Both the position numbers and the translations under genes were made by a program. From the NCBI RefSeq assembly GCF_920984665.1, contig NZ_CAKLBP010000002.1, positions 124,001 to 188,000 of the forward strand: a DNA stretch of 64,000 nt, given 5' to 3'. This stretch comes from Pedobacter sp. Leaf170. GTDB taxonomy: Bacteria; Bacteroidota; Bacteroidia; Sphingobacteriales; Sphingobacteriaceae. How positions within the stretch are numbered: the first letter of the stretch is position 1; every line of letters begins with the position of its first letter. Positions 43,393 to 53,305 of the stretch are shown here, in pieces. The notes below the pieces were generated by a model. That model was not told the DNA's origin. It did no database searches and saw only the letters and a program-made list of their open reading frames with translations.

Positions 43393-44195
43393 ATTTTTTC
43401 GGTTTTTATTCTTTTATATCCCTTAGCATTTGGCCAAAAATCCAAACTCTCTTTACTGCCGAGTGCTAAATAACCCAAATTTTCAAGGCTATTATCAAAC
43501 AGCTGAAATACCTTATGCTGTAAATCCTTGTCAAAATAGATTAACACATTTCTGCACAATATAAGCTGAAATTCGTTAAAAGAACGGTCGGAGACTAAAT
43601 TGTGAGTAGAAAAAATCATTTTTGAACTTAAGTTTTCATCAAACTTAGCCAAAGTATAATTTGCGGTGTAGTATGATGAAAAATCTTTTACTCCGCCAGA
43701 TTGAATATAATTTTCCGAATAACCTTTAAGGTAATTAATTGGAAACATCCCTTTTTTTGCTTTCTCTAAAACTGATGGATTGATATCAGTAGCATAAATA
43801 AGGCTTTTGTTTAACAGGTTTAATTCTTTAAGTAATATCGCTAATGAATAAGCTTCTTCGCCAGTAGAGCAGCCCGCTACCCAAATGCGTATAAAAGGAT
43901 AAGTCCCCAGAGCTGGTAAAACATCTTTTCTTAACGCTTTATAAAATGATGGATCACGGAACATTTCGGTAACGTTTACCGTAATTTCTTCTAAAAAACG
44001 TTTAAAATATTTCTTATCGCTTTTAACAGTGTATCTAAATTCAGCGAAACTTACGAAATTATCAAGTCCGAAAAGTCTTGAAATTCTTCTCTTTATTGAT
44101 GCATGAGAGTATTCTAGAAAATCATAACCATAGACTTCCAAAACATCGTTTAACAGCAATTCTACTTGTTCATTATCTATCGAATCACCAATCAC
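43377..44195 (-). CDS. CheR-type protein-glutamate methyltransferase
   Basis: The 272-residue protein has an N-terminal helical CheR domain (about 10-75, HASIKRRISRLFG) and a SAM-binding domain with GCSTGEEAYSLA at 108-119. NVTEMFRDPSFYKAL precedes that motif, and LILCRNVLIYFD lies near 215. It uses S-adenosylmethionine to methylate glutamates on signalling proteins. It overlaps both the upstream receiver gene (4 bases) and cheB (16 bases). Confidence 0.94.
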   Translation of the reverse strand: MIGDSIDNEQVELLLNDVLEVYGYDFLEYSHASIKRRISRLFGLDNFVSFAEFRYTVKSDKKYFKRFLEEITVNVTEMFRDPSFYKALRKDVLPALGTYPFIRIWVAGCSTGEEAYSLAILLKELNLLNKSLIYATDINPSVLEKAKKGMFPINYLKGYSENYIQSGGVKDFSSYYTANYTLAKFDENLSSKMIFSTHNLVSDRSFNEFQLILCRNVLIYFDKDLQHKVFQLFDNSLENLGYLALGSKESLDFWPNAKGYKRIKTEKIWRKL

Positions 44196-44566
44196 TTATT
44201 TGTAACCTCTTCTATTTGAAACATTAATTCATCAACATCTATCGGTTTTGAAACATAGCCAGATGCACCTGCGCTTAAGCAACGCTCTTTATCTCCAACC
44301 ATAGCCTGTGCTGTAACGGCTAAAACCGGAATATCACGCATCTTTTCTGATCTCTTCATCGCAGCGATAGCCTGGTAGCCGTCCATATCCGGCATCATCA
44401 TATCCATAAGCACAACAGCAACATTATCGCTATTCTCAATTATAGTAAAACCTTCTTTTGCGCTCGGGGCAGATAAACATCCAAAACCTTTGGATTTCAG
44501 AACAGCTTTTAGGGCAAAAATGTTTCGATTGTCATCATCAATTATTAAAATTAATTTTTGAGGCAT
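44192..44566 (-). CDS. Stand-alone receiver protein resembling the last receiver of the hybrid kinase
   Basis: A 124-residue receiver with IIDDDNRNIFALK, VVLMDMMMPDMDGYQA (phosphorylation Asp), VLAVTAQAMVGDKERCLSAG and YVSKPIDVDEL. These segments closely match the third receiver of the preceding 1195-residue kinase, pointing to origin by duplication. 14 bp after the kinase stop and overlapping cheR by four bases. Confidence 0.92.
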   Translation of the reverse strand: MPQKLILIIDDDNRNIFALKAVLKSKGFGCLSAPSAKEGFTIIENSDNVAVVLMDMMMPDMDGYQAIAAMKRSEKMRDIPVLAVTAQAMVGDKERCLSAGASGYVSKPIDVDELMFQIEEVTNK

Positions 44567-44580
44567 ATTGTTAAGGGGTA

Positions 44581-47500
44581 TTAAGATTTATGATGATTTT
44601 CGTATAACCAAACGCGTAGTAAGCTCACCAGCTGATCCATATCAACTGGCTTGCTGATGTAATCTGATGCACCAGCAGCAATGCATTTTTCTCTGTCGCC
44701 CATCATGGCTTTTGCTGTAACTGCAAGGATAGGTAAATTACGATGTTTTAGATTTTGCCTGATGGCAGTGGTGGTTTCATAACCATCTAGTTCAGGCATC
44801 ATCATATCCATTAAAACAACATCAACCGATGGATTTTCCTCTAATAATTTAAGGGCTTCCTTTCCATCAATTGCTGCAATTACCTTCATGTGGTGCTGCT
44901 CTAAAGTTTTCGTTAACGAAAAAATGTTACGAACGTCATCATCTGCTATTAAAACGGTTTTGTCTTTTAAAACATCTTGTAGCTCTGTAAATTTTGATGG
45001 TTTTTTCTCTACGCCTTTATTTTTTTCTTCTACCAGGTGTAAGAATAAGCCGGCTTCATCTAATATCCTCTGGTAAGAGTGCGCAGTTTTTACCACTATC
45101 GAATCGGCATATTGCTTTATTCTGTTTTCTTCTCCTTTAGATAAATTTTTACCGGTGAAAATGATAATTGGCAAGTTTTCTAATCCCGGCGTTTTTTTCA
45201 CAACTTCTAAAGTATCGTAAGCGGTTTTGTCTGGAATTCCCATATCGAGAATTACGCAATTTACATCGGGTTTATGTAATGCGAATACGCCTTCGCTTAC
45301 GTGATTTACAATTTCCGTTTGGATGTTGAAATTGCTTAAAAAATAACTCAGGGCTTTGGCGTGCTGCTCGTTCTCTTCTACAATTAAAACCTTTTTAGGG
45401 TGGCGACTTAAAGCATGCTCCAGCTTTTGGAAAATCTCTTGCATGTGCTCAAAAGCGAAAGGTTTGTTTATAAAATCTACGGCGCCTTTAAGCAAACTTT
45501 CTTTTTTTACTTGTAAAGATGACATGATGTGAACCGGAATCGGACGCGTTTCCGGGTCAGATTTAAGCTCTTCCATAACCTGCCAACCATCTTTTATGGG
45601 AAGTTGGATATCCAGCAAAATAGCAAGTGGTTTATATGTTTTTGCCATTTCTATACCAACATCGCCGCGTACCGCAACCAAGCCTTTGTAATTTCTTTTT
45701 CTGGTAAAATCTAAAAGTGTTTTAGCAAAAGGCGTATCATCCTCCACAATTAAAATTACTTTATCTTCAGGCTGGATGTTATTTCTATCATCTTCCACAT
45801 CTTGTGGGATATTTGTAACCCTCAGATTATTTGGTTTGGCTACTTGTACCTCAACTGGAGCAGCCATTACAGGTTTTTCAACCTCTTTAACTGCTTCAAG
45901 CCCTTTGTTCTTATCAATTGGCAGCGTTAAAGTAAATACACTTCCTTCGCCTTCGGCGCTTTTTAATTCTATGTGTCCGCCTAGTAATTTTGCTAATTCT
46001 CTGCTAATAGATAAGCCCAAACCTGTACCGCCAAATTTACGTCTGGTAGAACCATCAGCTTGTTGAAAAGCCTCAAACACCATGGCTTGCTTCTCGGGTG
46101 CAATACCTACGCCAGTATCTGTAACTTTGAATACTAATGCATTTAAACCTTCATTTTTATCAATATTCAGGCGAACAGAACCTTGTGCCGTGAATTTAAT
46201 AGCATTAGATAATAAATTTTTAAGGATTTGCTCCAACCTCATTTTATCGGTGTGATAAAACTCTGGCGTAGTGTCTGTTTTATCAATAATTAAGGTTAAA
46301 CTTTTTTCTTTAGCTAATGGGTTAAAAAGTGAAGTCAGGTTTGTAATGACGCCATCTATACTTACATTGCTACTATCCAGCTCCATTTTGCCTGCTTCAA
46401 TTTTCGATAAATCGAGAATTTCGTCTATCAAGCTTAATAAACCTTGGCCTGAGCTTTGAATCACCTCGGCATATTCCTGATGTTCTCTCTCCATGGCCTC
46501 ATTTTCAGCCATCAATCTTGATAAAAGTAATATAGAGTTTAATGGAGTGCGCAACTCATGCGACATGTTGGCCAAAAATTCAGATTTATATCTTGTACTT
46601 AACTCTAAAGCTTCTGCCTTTTGCTGAATTTCTGCATTACGCTCTTCAATCAGTTCATTTTTCTCTTCAAGCAAGCTGCTTCGCTCTTCTAATTCCTGGT
46701 TGCTTTGAAGTAACTCTTCTTGTTGTACTCGAAGTTCTTCTTCTGATGCCTGAAGCTTTTGTGCCTGCGCTTCAAGTTCTGCATTCATGCCTTCAAGTTC
46801 TTCATGTTGCACTTGTAATTCTTCCGATTGAGCCTGCGTTTCCTCTAAAAGATGTTGCAATTTCATTCTATTTTGTGCAGCAAGCAGGGCAGAACCAACT
46901 TCCGATAAAACTAAATTCAGGAAATGTTTCTGTATATCGCCGATGGTAGAGGTTGAGCCTAATTCTAATCCTCCAATAGTAATTCCGTTTCTAATAATCG
47001 GCAAAATCAATAATTCTGCAGGTGTAATTTTTCCTGAAGAGTAAGAAATGGTTAAATTGTTATCAGGGATTTCATTTAAAATAATTGGTCGGCCAGATTT
47101 TACAGCCTGGCCAACAAGCCCTTGTCCAATTTCTAATGTAGAAGCTAATTGGTCTTTGCGTAAAGCATATTGCCCTTTCAAATGCAAAAAGCCATCATCC
47201 TTAAATAAATAAATTGCACCAATCTGGCTATTGGTATAAACGGCCAAAAATTCTATAATATCATCAGCAAGCTGAAAAACATCCTTTTCGCCCACCATCT
47301 TAATATTCAGATTAGCTACACCCGTTTGTAACCATTCATTTTCAGCCAGTGTATCAAAAGATTTTTTTAATGAGAACGACATGCTATTCAATGATTCGGC
47401 TAATTCTCCGATATCATCTTTGGTGCGCTCTTCCATTTTTACCCCATAATTTCCGTCTGAAATCTGATGGGCAATTTCCTTAATGGCGCCAATGCGTTTC

Positions 47501-48168
47501 TCCATTTCGAGCTTTTTATCTTCTATCTCCTGCTGAAGTTTTACGCGTTCATCAAAATCTACAGATACTTTTCTGTAAAAAAATAAAGTAATTAATATCG
47601 CCAGAATAGCTGCTATAATAATTAATATTGGTGTGTATGATGTAAGCTTATTTAAATCTGCAGTTCTGGTATCGAGCAAACGTTTTTCTTCATTTACAAT
47701 ATTAGAAACGGTAGCCCTTGCCTTATCCATGTAAACTTTACCCTGAAACAAAACGGTTGGGTCTACTACACCACCAACCGTTTTTATTTCTACGGTTGAT
47801 TTAATGATACCCAGTCGTTTACGTAAAATATCTCTTAATGTGCCTACATTTTTTTGCTGTATAGCATTGTCTTTTGTGGCAATTTCAATGCGTGATAAAA
47901 TAGCGGCTGCGGTATCGCTGGCGCCATAATAAGGCTGAAGAAATACTTTATTTCCTGTTAATAAAAATCCACGTTGTCCGGTTTCTGCATCTTTTAGTGA
48001 AGATATAATTCTTTCAGCATCCAGAATTACTTCATCGCTGTGCTTAACAAGTTCGGTACTTTTTATAAGATTGCTGATGCTGATGTATGATGCCAGGGAA
48101 CTTATGAAAAGAATAATTAACGAAAGCCCAAGGCCTAACCGCAAATTATTTTTAAGGGTTGTTTTCAT
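44581..48168 (-). CDS. Hybrid histidine kinase: CHASE3-HAMP-GAF-HisKA-HATPase-REC-REC-REC
   Basis: The 1195-residue inner-membrane sensor has membrane helix 1 (about 10-30), a CHASE3 extracytoplasmic domain (about 35-170, DAETGQRGFLLTGN) and helix 2 (about 177-198). HAMP (to about 270), GAF (about 285-435) and a long Glu/Gln coiled coil (440-530) follow. HisKA carries the phospho-His in FLANMSHELRTPLNS (about 545), then HATPase (LLSNAIKFT, DTGVGIAPE, GTGLGLSIS). Three receivers are seen: ILIVEDDTPF/ILLDIQLPIKDG, VLIVEENEQH/CVILDMGIPD and VLIADDDVRN/LMDMMMPELDGYE. A phosphorelay is likely; the signal is unknown. Confidence 0.95.
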   Translation of the reverse strand: MKTTLKNNLRLGLGLSLIILFISSLASYISISNLIKSTELVKHSDEVILDAERIISSLKDAETGQRGFLLTGNKVFLQPYYGASDTAAAILSRIEIATKDNAIQQKNVGTLRDILRKRLGIIKSTVEIKTVGGVVDPTVLFQGKVYMDKARATVSNIVNEEKRLLDTRTADLNKLTSYTPILIIIAAILAILITLFFYRKVSVDFDERVKLQQEIEDKKLEMEKRIGAIKEIAHQISDGNYGVKMEERTKDDIGELAESLNSMSFSLKKSFDTLAENEWLQTGVANLNIKMVGEKDVFQLADDIIEFLAVYTNSQIGAIYLFKDDGFLHLKGQYALRKDQLASTLEIGQGLVGQAVKSGRPIILNEIPDNNLTISYSSGKITPAELLILPIIRNGITIGGLELGSTSTIGDIQKHFLNLVLSEVGSALLAAQNRMKLQHLLEETQAQSEELQVQHEELEGMNAELEAQAQKLQASEEELRVQQEELLQSNQELEERSSLLEEKNELIEERNAEIQQKAEALELSTRYKSEFLANMSHELRTPLNSILLLSRLMAENEAMEREHQEYAEVIQSSGQGLLSLIDEILDLSKIEAGKMELDSSNVSIDGVITNLTSLFNPLAKEKSLTLIIDKTDTTPEFYHTDKMRLEQILKNLLSNAIKFTAQGSVRLNIDKNEGLNALVFKVTDTGVGIAPEKQAMVFEAFQQADGSTRRKFGGTGLGLSISRELAKLLGGHIELKSAEGEGSVFTLTLPIDKNKGLEAVKEVEKPVMAAPVEVQVAKPNNLRVTNIPQDVEDDRNNIQPEDKVILIVEDDTPFAKTLLDFTRKRNYKGLVAVRGDVGIEMAKTYKPLAILLDIQLPIKDGWQVMEELKSDPETRPIPVHIMSSLQVKKESLLKGAVDFINKPFAFEHMQEIFQKLEHALSRHPKKVLIVEENEQHAKALSYFLSNFNIQTEIVNHVSEGVFALHKPDVNCVILDMGIPDKTAYDTLEVVKKTPGLENLPIIIFTGKNLSKGEENRIKQYADSIVVKTAHSYQRILDEAGLFLHLVEEKNKGVEKKPSKFTELQDVLKDKTVLIADDDVRNIFSLTKTLEQHHMKVIAAIDGKEALKLLEENPSVDVVLMDMMMPELDGYETTTAIRQNLKHRNLPILAVTAKAMMGDREKCIAAGASDYISKPVDMDQLVSLLRVWLYENHHKS

Positions 48169-48171
48169 TTA

Positions 48172-49314
48172 TTATTGATGTTCGGGATTATTATTGGAAT
48201 ATTCTGGCTGCGTAATTGGTATAATGAAATAAAATTCAGAACCTTCGCCTTCGGCACTTTTAACGCCAATAGTACCACCATGACGCTTAATTATTTCTGA
48301 GCAGATGTACAAGCCGATACCTAAACCATTAAAGCGGTTGCTGTTTTCTTCTACGCGATAAAATTTATCGAAAATTTTGCCTTGCTGTTCAGCCGGAATG
48401 CCAATTCCAAAATCTTTAACGGCCAGATATAGTTTTTCATCTATGATGTTGATGGTAACATTGATTTGGTTGGTGCCCGGAGAATATTTTATGGCATTGG
48501 TAATGAAATTGATAACCACTTGCTCAATCCGCATTTCATCAGCAAAAATTAAATCATGCGTTTGCCCAAGCTTATTGATTTTAAAATCGGGATTGGATTG
48601 TTGCAGCATTTCAACTGCATTATTTAACATAGTATCTGCACAAAACGAACGCATGTTAAATTTCAATTTACCACTTTCAATTTTGGAAATATCAAGTAAA
48701 TCAACAATTAATTCGTTTAGTTTTTCCAGTTGAATGCTTGCCTTTTCCAGGTGGTTTTGGGCCATCGTTTTATCATCTCTGCCCAAACTTCTTTGAAGGA
48801 GTTGTATATAGCCTTTAACGCTGGTTAGTGGTGTTTTTAATTCATGACTGGCAATGCTGATGAATTCATCTTTTTTATGTTCAGCTTGTTTACGAAACTC
48901 AATTTCTTCGAGTAATTTTTCCTGAATTTCGGATAGTTTTCTGTTTTGCTCGTAAATGCGATAAAACGTTTTGATTTTAAGTAATAGAACATTAATGTCT
49001 ACAGGTTTGGTGATATAATCTAAACCACCGCTTAAATAACCTTTTGTAATAAATTTAAGCTCTGTATTAACTGCCGAAAGAAATATGATTGCGGTATCTT
49101 TTGCCTTGCTGAAACCAGAAATTGCTTCAGCCACTTCAAAGCCATCCATATCTGGCATTTGTACATCCAGAATAATTAGAACGTAATTATTCTTTAAAAC
49201 TTTTTTAAGTGCTTCCTCTCCGGATGAGGCCGTTTCGACCTCGAAATTGTGGGCTTGAAGCACTTTTTGTAAAGAAATTAGGTTTTCAGGCCTATCATCA
49301 ACAATAAGGATCAT
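48172..49314 (-). CDS. Receiver-histidine kinase hybrid (REC-HisKA-HATPase)
   Basis: The 380-residue soluble protein opens with a receiver (LIVDDRPEN, LIILDVQMPDMDG, YITKPVD), then a short coiled coil. HisKA has ISIASHELKTPLTSVKGYIQ near 155, and the HATPase domain has NFITNAIKYSP, DFGIGIPAEQ and GLGIGLYICSEII. It is the first gene of the operon, 3 bp before the large hybrid kinase. The receiver at the N-terminus suggests it receives phosphate from another kinase and then acts as a kinase itself. Confidence 0.94.
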   Translation of the reverse strand: MILIVDDRPENLISLQKVLQAHNFEVETASSGEEALKKVLKNNYVLIILDVQMPDMDGFEVAEAISGFSKAKDTAIIFLSAVNTELKFITKGYLSGGLDYITKPVDINVLLLKIKTFYRIYEQNRKLSEIQEKLLEEIEFRKQAEHKKDEFISIASHELKTPLTSVKGYIQLLQRSLGRDDKTMAQNHLEKASIQLEKLNELIVDLLDISKIESGKLKFNMRSFCADTMLNNAVEMLQQSNPDFKINKLGQTHDLIFADEMRIEQVVINFITNAIKYSPGTNQINVTINIIDEKLYLAVKDFGIGIPAEQQGKIFDKFYRVEENSNRFNGLGIGLYICSEIIKRHGGTIGVKSAEGEGSEFYFIIPITQPEYSNNNPEHQ

Positions 49315-49448
49315 TTTTTAAAATTCATTATGCCTGAATATTTTGTTCGGTTTGGTGCATAAAATGCCTTTAACTGTAAACAAACAATCCTGCCTAAAAA
49401 AAGTTTTAAAATTTTATTGTAGGATGTGTTTAGGGATGATTACAATTA

Positions 49449-50288
49449 TTATAGTTCTCGGCTATTGAAAGTATCGCCCTGACTGATATCGCCAGTTTCA
49501 AATCCTTTCTTAAACCAAAGCATACGTTGCTGAGAAGTGCCATGTGTAAAAGAGTCTGGAGTAACCTCGCCAGTCGCTTGTTTTTGAAGTTTATCATCTC
49601 CAATAGCGTTTGCTGCGGTTAAAGCCTCCTCAATATCTCCGGCTTCCAATTTAAAATCTTTAAGGTTTTGTGCCTGATGCGCCCACAAACCAGCGAAAAA
49701 ATCAGCTTGTAATTCTAATTTAACAGATAGTTTATTGTATTCAGTTTCACTTAATCGGCCACGGGCTTGTTGTAATTTATCAGAAATGCCTAAAAGGTTT
49801 TGAACGTGATGACCAACCTCATGTGCAATTACGTATGCCTGGGCAAAATCGCCGGCAGCGCCAAAACGATTTTTCAATTCATCATAAAATGATAAATCGA
49901 TGTAAACTTTATGATCGCCTGGGCAATAAAACGGACCAACAGCGGCGCTAGCACCACCACAAGCGGTTTGAACTTGTCCATCAAATAGCATAAGTTTTGG
50001 TTGTTCGTAGGTTTTGCCCATGTTCTGGAATTCTTTATCCCAAACCTGTTCGGTTGATTCTAAAACTCCGGAAATAAATTGAGCTTGTGTATCGTTTGCC
50101 GGAACACCTTGTTTAGCCTGGGTATTTTCCGTTTGTGGCAATTGACCAACTAATCCGGTTAAATCTTTACCGAATATTAAACCTAAAACTACGATGATGA
50201 TACCAACACCACCACCTAATACCGTTCTGCCGCCACCGCCGCCTCTACCATCTTCGACATTATTACTGCCTTTACCAAACCATTGCAT
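49449..50288 (-). CDS. Neutral zinc metallopeptidase, YpfJ family
   Basis: The 279-residue protein has a Gly-rich, cytosolic N-terminus (VEDGRGGGGGRTVLGG) and one membrane helix (VGIIIVVLGLIFG, about 28-40). The zinc peptidase domain has the HExxH motif in IAHEVGHHVQ (His156, Glu157, His160) and a later Glu in ELQADFFAGLWA. The layout matches the YpfJ/KPN_02809 'putative neutral zinc metallopeptidase' family. Substrate unknown. Monocistronic. Confidence 0.93.
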   Translation of the reverse strand: MQWFGKGSNNVEDGRGGGGGRTVLGGGVGIIIVVLGLIFGKDLTGLVGQLPQTENTQAKQGVPANDTQAQFISGVLESTEQVWDKEFQNMGKTYEQPKLMLFDGQVQTACGGASAAVGPFYCPGDHKVYIDLSFYDELKNRFGAAGDFAQAYVIAHEVGHHVQNLLGISDKLQQARGRLSETEYNKLSVKLELQADFFAGLWAHQAQNLKDFKLEAGDIEEALTAANAIGDDKLQKQATGEVTPDSFTHGTSQQRMLWFKKGFETGDISQGDTFNSREL

Positions 50289-50381
50289 ATCTTAATATTT
50301 TTTAATGAGTAAACTAAATTTTAAATGATTACTAAAGTAAATATTTTGCACTGAATTATTCCTTCCGGGAATCTTTAAAAT

Positions 50382-50411
50382 AAAAAGCCTAAAATTTAAT
50401 TCAGGCGTTTT
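50382..50411 (-). terminator. Possible terminator after gltX
   Basis: On the minus strand AAAACGCCT pairs with AGGCTTTTT (one mismatch) and T-rich sequence follows. It lies just beyond the gltX stop. Confidence 0.5.
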
Positions 50412-50420
50412 ACTTTTTAG

Positions 50421-51929
50421 TTAACTGTTAAACTCATTAACAGCCTTCAAAATTCTTGCTTTTGTATTTTCTGAGCCAAGCAACACTGCAATATCAAAAA
50501 CTCCAGGGCCAAATTTACCACCAACCAACATTATCCTGAATGGTAACATCAATTCACCAGGTTTAAAACCATTTTCTTCGGCTAAAGTTTTAAAATAGGT
50601 TTCAGCAGAACCTGCATCGGTAAGTTTTAAATTTTCGGCAAAATTGTTAAAAAATGCAGCCTTTTCTGGTGTCCATTTTGGTTTAACCGATGCAATATCA
50701 TAAACTGTAGGTGCTGTAAAGAAATATCCACTTTGTGCTGCAAAATCTGGCAATAAGGTAACTCTATCTTTTATCAGATTAATTACAGTATTTAAAAAAG
50801 CATCATCAATAGCTTTAAATCCCGCTTTTTCCAGTTCAGCTTTAACGATTGGCGCTAAACTTTCAGCACTTTCGTTTTTAATCCACTCGTGGTTATACCA
50901 TTTAGCTTTTTCGAAATCGAATTTTGCACCAGCTTTACTTATACGCTCTACATCAAATTTTTGTTCCAGTTCTGTAAGCGAGAAAAGTTCCTGTTCGGTT
51001 CCATCATTCCAGCCCAAAAGCGCAAGCATATTTATAAAAGCCTCAGGCAAAAAGCCTAGTTCTTTAAATCCTTTAGTTACATCTCCGGTTTTTGGATCTG
51101 TCCAATTCATGGCATAAACCGGGAAACCGAGCCTGTCGCCATCACGTTTACTTAATTTTCCATGGCCGTCTGGTTTTAAAATAAGCGGTAAATGCGCCCA
51201 TTGCGGCATATCACTTTCCCAACCTAAATATTTCCAAAGCAAAATATGAACGGGTGCAGATGGTAACCATTCTTCACCACGAAAAGCATGGCTAATTTCC
51301 ATTGCCTTATCATCAACCACCACGGCTAAATGATAAGTTGGCATTCCATCAGCTTTTAATAAAACTTTATCATCAACAATCGATGTGTCAAAACTAACAT
51401 CGCCGCGAATTAAATCATTAAAATGTACGTTCTCGTTTTCTGGAACTTTAATTCTAATTACATGCGGTGTTTTGGCGGCAAGTAAACTTTCAACTTCGCT
51501 TATGGTAAGGGTTAAAGAGTTGCGCATTTGCATACGCGTTGCTTGTCCGTATTGGAAGTTTGGAATTTCTTTACGTTTTGCATCCAAATCCTCTGGGGTA
51601 TCAAAAGCGTAATAGGCATAACCATCGCTAATTAATTGCTCAGCAAATTTTCTGTAGCTCGGTTTGCGTTCGCTTTGGCGGTACGGGCCATAATTACCAG
51701 GTTTACTTGGGCTTTCATCTGGCGTAATACCACACCAATCTAAACAGTTTGCAATGTATTCTTCAGCACCCTCAACAAAACGGGTTTGGTCAGTATCTTC
51801 AACACGTAAAACAAAAGTTCCGTTGTGTTTTTTGGCAAACAAATAATTAAATAAGGCTGTGCGAACACCGCCTAAATGCAAACCTCCGGTTGGGCTTGGC
51901 GCAAATCTTACTCTAACTTTTTTTTCCAT
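50421..51929 (-). CDS. gltX: Glutamyl-tRNA synthetase
   Basis: Charges tRNA-Glu with glutamate. The start at 51929 gives MEKKVRVRFAPSPTGGLHLG, where class I synthetases begin; the frame to 52010 adds an unrelated leader. The 502-residue protein has the HIGH-like motif in PTGGLHLGG, the KMSKS-like motif in GKLSKRDGD near 260, and a C-terminal helical anticodon-binding half. The FRGEEWLPSAPVH segment is typical of bacterial GluRS. Divergent from the histidine kinase gene at 52100. Confidence 0.96.
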   Translation of the reverse strand: MEKKVRVRFAPSPTGGLHLGGVRTALFNYLFAKKHNGTFVLRVEDTDQTRFVEGAEEYIANCLDWCGITPDESPSKPGNYGPYRQSERKPSYRKFAEQLISDGYAYYAFDTPEDLDAKRKEIPNFQYGQATRMQMRNSLTLTISEVESLLAAKTPHVIRIKVPENENVHFNDLIRGDVSFDTSIVDDKVLLKADGMPTYHLAVVVDDKAMEISHAFRGEEWLPSAPVHILLWKYLGWESDMPQWAHLPLILKPDGHGKLSKRDGDRLGFPVYAMNWTDPKTGDVTKGFKELGFLPEAFINMLALLGWNDGTEQELFSLTELEQKFDVERISKAGAKFDFEKAKWYNHEWIKNESAESLAPIVKAELEKAGFKAIDDAFLNTVINLIKDRVTLLPDFAAQSGYFFTAPTVYDIASVKPKWTPEKAAFFNNFAENLKLTDAGSAETYFKTLAEENGFKPGELMLPFRIMLVGGKFGPGVFDIAVLLGSENTKARILKAVNEFNS

Positions 51930-52099
51930 GATGGCTTGTTTGAGCGTATAGCGAGCAGCGTACAGCACATTTACGGGCCATCGCTTTTGCGCCAACGCAA
52001 GACAGCGCAAAGATATGTTTATTGCTTTATGGTTTTAGAAAAAGCATAATGCTTTTGTGTTTTTTTCGTTTTGTTATTTGTAATTTGGCTACCCAAAGC

Positions 52100-53305
52100 A
52101 TGAATCCATACGAAAAGAAACGCCGCTGGAAATTTTTCCTTCTCATATTTGCTATCTTAATTGGCATTGCCTCAGTGTTTTACACCGATTCTTTTGTAAA
52201 AAAAATGGAACGCGAAGAAGCCAATCAATTCCAGTTATGGGTTAGGGTACAAGAACGTTCCATGCTTTTAATGGATAACGATGTGTTAGTTGGCCTGGTT
52301 GAAACCGTAAGGCAGAATACCAAAATGCCGGTTATTTTAACTAATAAAGATGGTTTAATTATTTCGGCCACTGGCTTAGACAGTACAAAATCAATGTATC
52401 CGGATAATGGCAAATTGGTTTACGACAGTTTGTATTTTGCCAATCAGCTACGCAAAATGAAAATTCAGCATAAGCCTGCAACCATGAATATTTTTGGTGA
52501 TGAATTTAAGGCTTACTATCGGGATTCATTTATTTTAACACAACTTCGCTATTTCCCTTATATACAAATGGGGGTTATTTTTCTGTTTCTTTTAACCGCT
52601 TATGCAGCTTTTAGTTCTGCCCGAAGAGATGAACAAGACCATGTTTGGGTCGGCTTGGCTAAAGAAACAGCCCACCAACTTGGCACACCAATATCATCAT
52701 TAATGGCATGGGTAGAACTCATGAAATCGAAGTTTGATGCAGAAGACGATCCATTAATTGCCGAAATGGAGAACGACATAAAACGCCTCGAAATTATTAC
52801 CGATCGTTTCTCGAAAATCGGGTCGAAACCTATTTTGGAAGATCACGTAGTGTATGTTGTTATCAATAATTTTATCGATTATTTTAAAGTAAGAACATCA
52901 GATAAAGTTAAGTTTACCATTACCGGCGATGAACAGGTAAGGGCAATGTTAAACATTCCGCTGTTTGATTGGGTAATCGAAAACCTTTTAAAAAACGCAG
53001 CTAACGCTATAGAAAACGAAGGCTCTATCTCGGTAAACATTATCGAAAATTTAGCTAAAGAACAAGTTTTTATTGATGTAACCGACTCTGGAAAAGGAAT
53101 TCCCCGTTCTAAATTCGATGCCGTTTTTCAACCAGGTTACACCACCAGAAAAAGAGGTTGGGGATTAGGTTTATCTTTAACAAAGCGTATTGTAGAGAAT
53201 TATCATAGCGGCGAAATCTTTGTAAAAGATTCTGAACTTGGCAAAGGAACAACATTTAGAATAATATTAAAAAGCAGCTTAAGATATGAACCCACCACTG
53301 CCTAA
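52100..53305 (+). CDS. Membrane histidine kinase
   Basis: The start at 52100 (MNPYEKKRRWKFFLLIFAIL) places the membrane helix directly after a basic cytosolic tail; the leader back to 52022 is not needed. The 401-residue kinase has helix 1 (about 9-30), a periplasmic sensor region (about 35-155) and helix 2 (about 158-175). A HisKA with phospho-His192 in LAKETAHQLGTPISSLMAWV follows, then HATPase motifs NLLKNAANAIE, DVTDSGKGIPR and GWGLGLSLTKRIVE. Orphan: no response regulator next to it. Overlaps the DinB gene by 20 bases. Confidence 0.92.
   Translation: MNPYEKKRRWKFFLLIFAILIGIASVFYTDSFVKKMEREEANQFQLWVRVQERSMLLMDNDVLVGLVETVRQNTKMPVILTNKDGLIISATGLDSTKSMYPDNGKLVYDSLYFANQLRKMKIQHKPATMNIFGDEFKAYYRDSFILTQLRYFPYIQMGVIFLFLLTAYAAFSSARRDEQDHVWVGLAKETAHQLGTPISSLMAWVELMKSKFDAEDDPLIAEMENDIKRLEIITDRFSKIGSKPILEDHVVYVVINNFIDYFKVRTSDKVKFTITGDEQVRAMLNIPLFDWVIENLLKNAANAIENEGSISVNIIENLAKEQVFIDVTDSGKGIPRSKFDAVFQPGYTTRKRGWGLGLSLTKRIVENYHSGEIFVKDSELGKGTTFRIILKSSLRYEPTTA

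Noticed and set aside
42802..44195. A chemotaxis gene cluster
   Set aside because: CheR and CheB are present but no CheA, CheW, chemoreceptor or motility gene is; the cluster is better read as a hybrid-kinase signalling operon.
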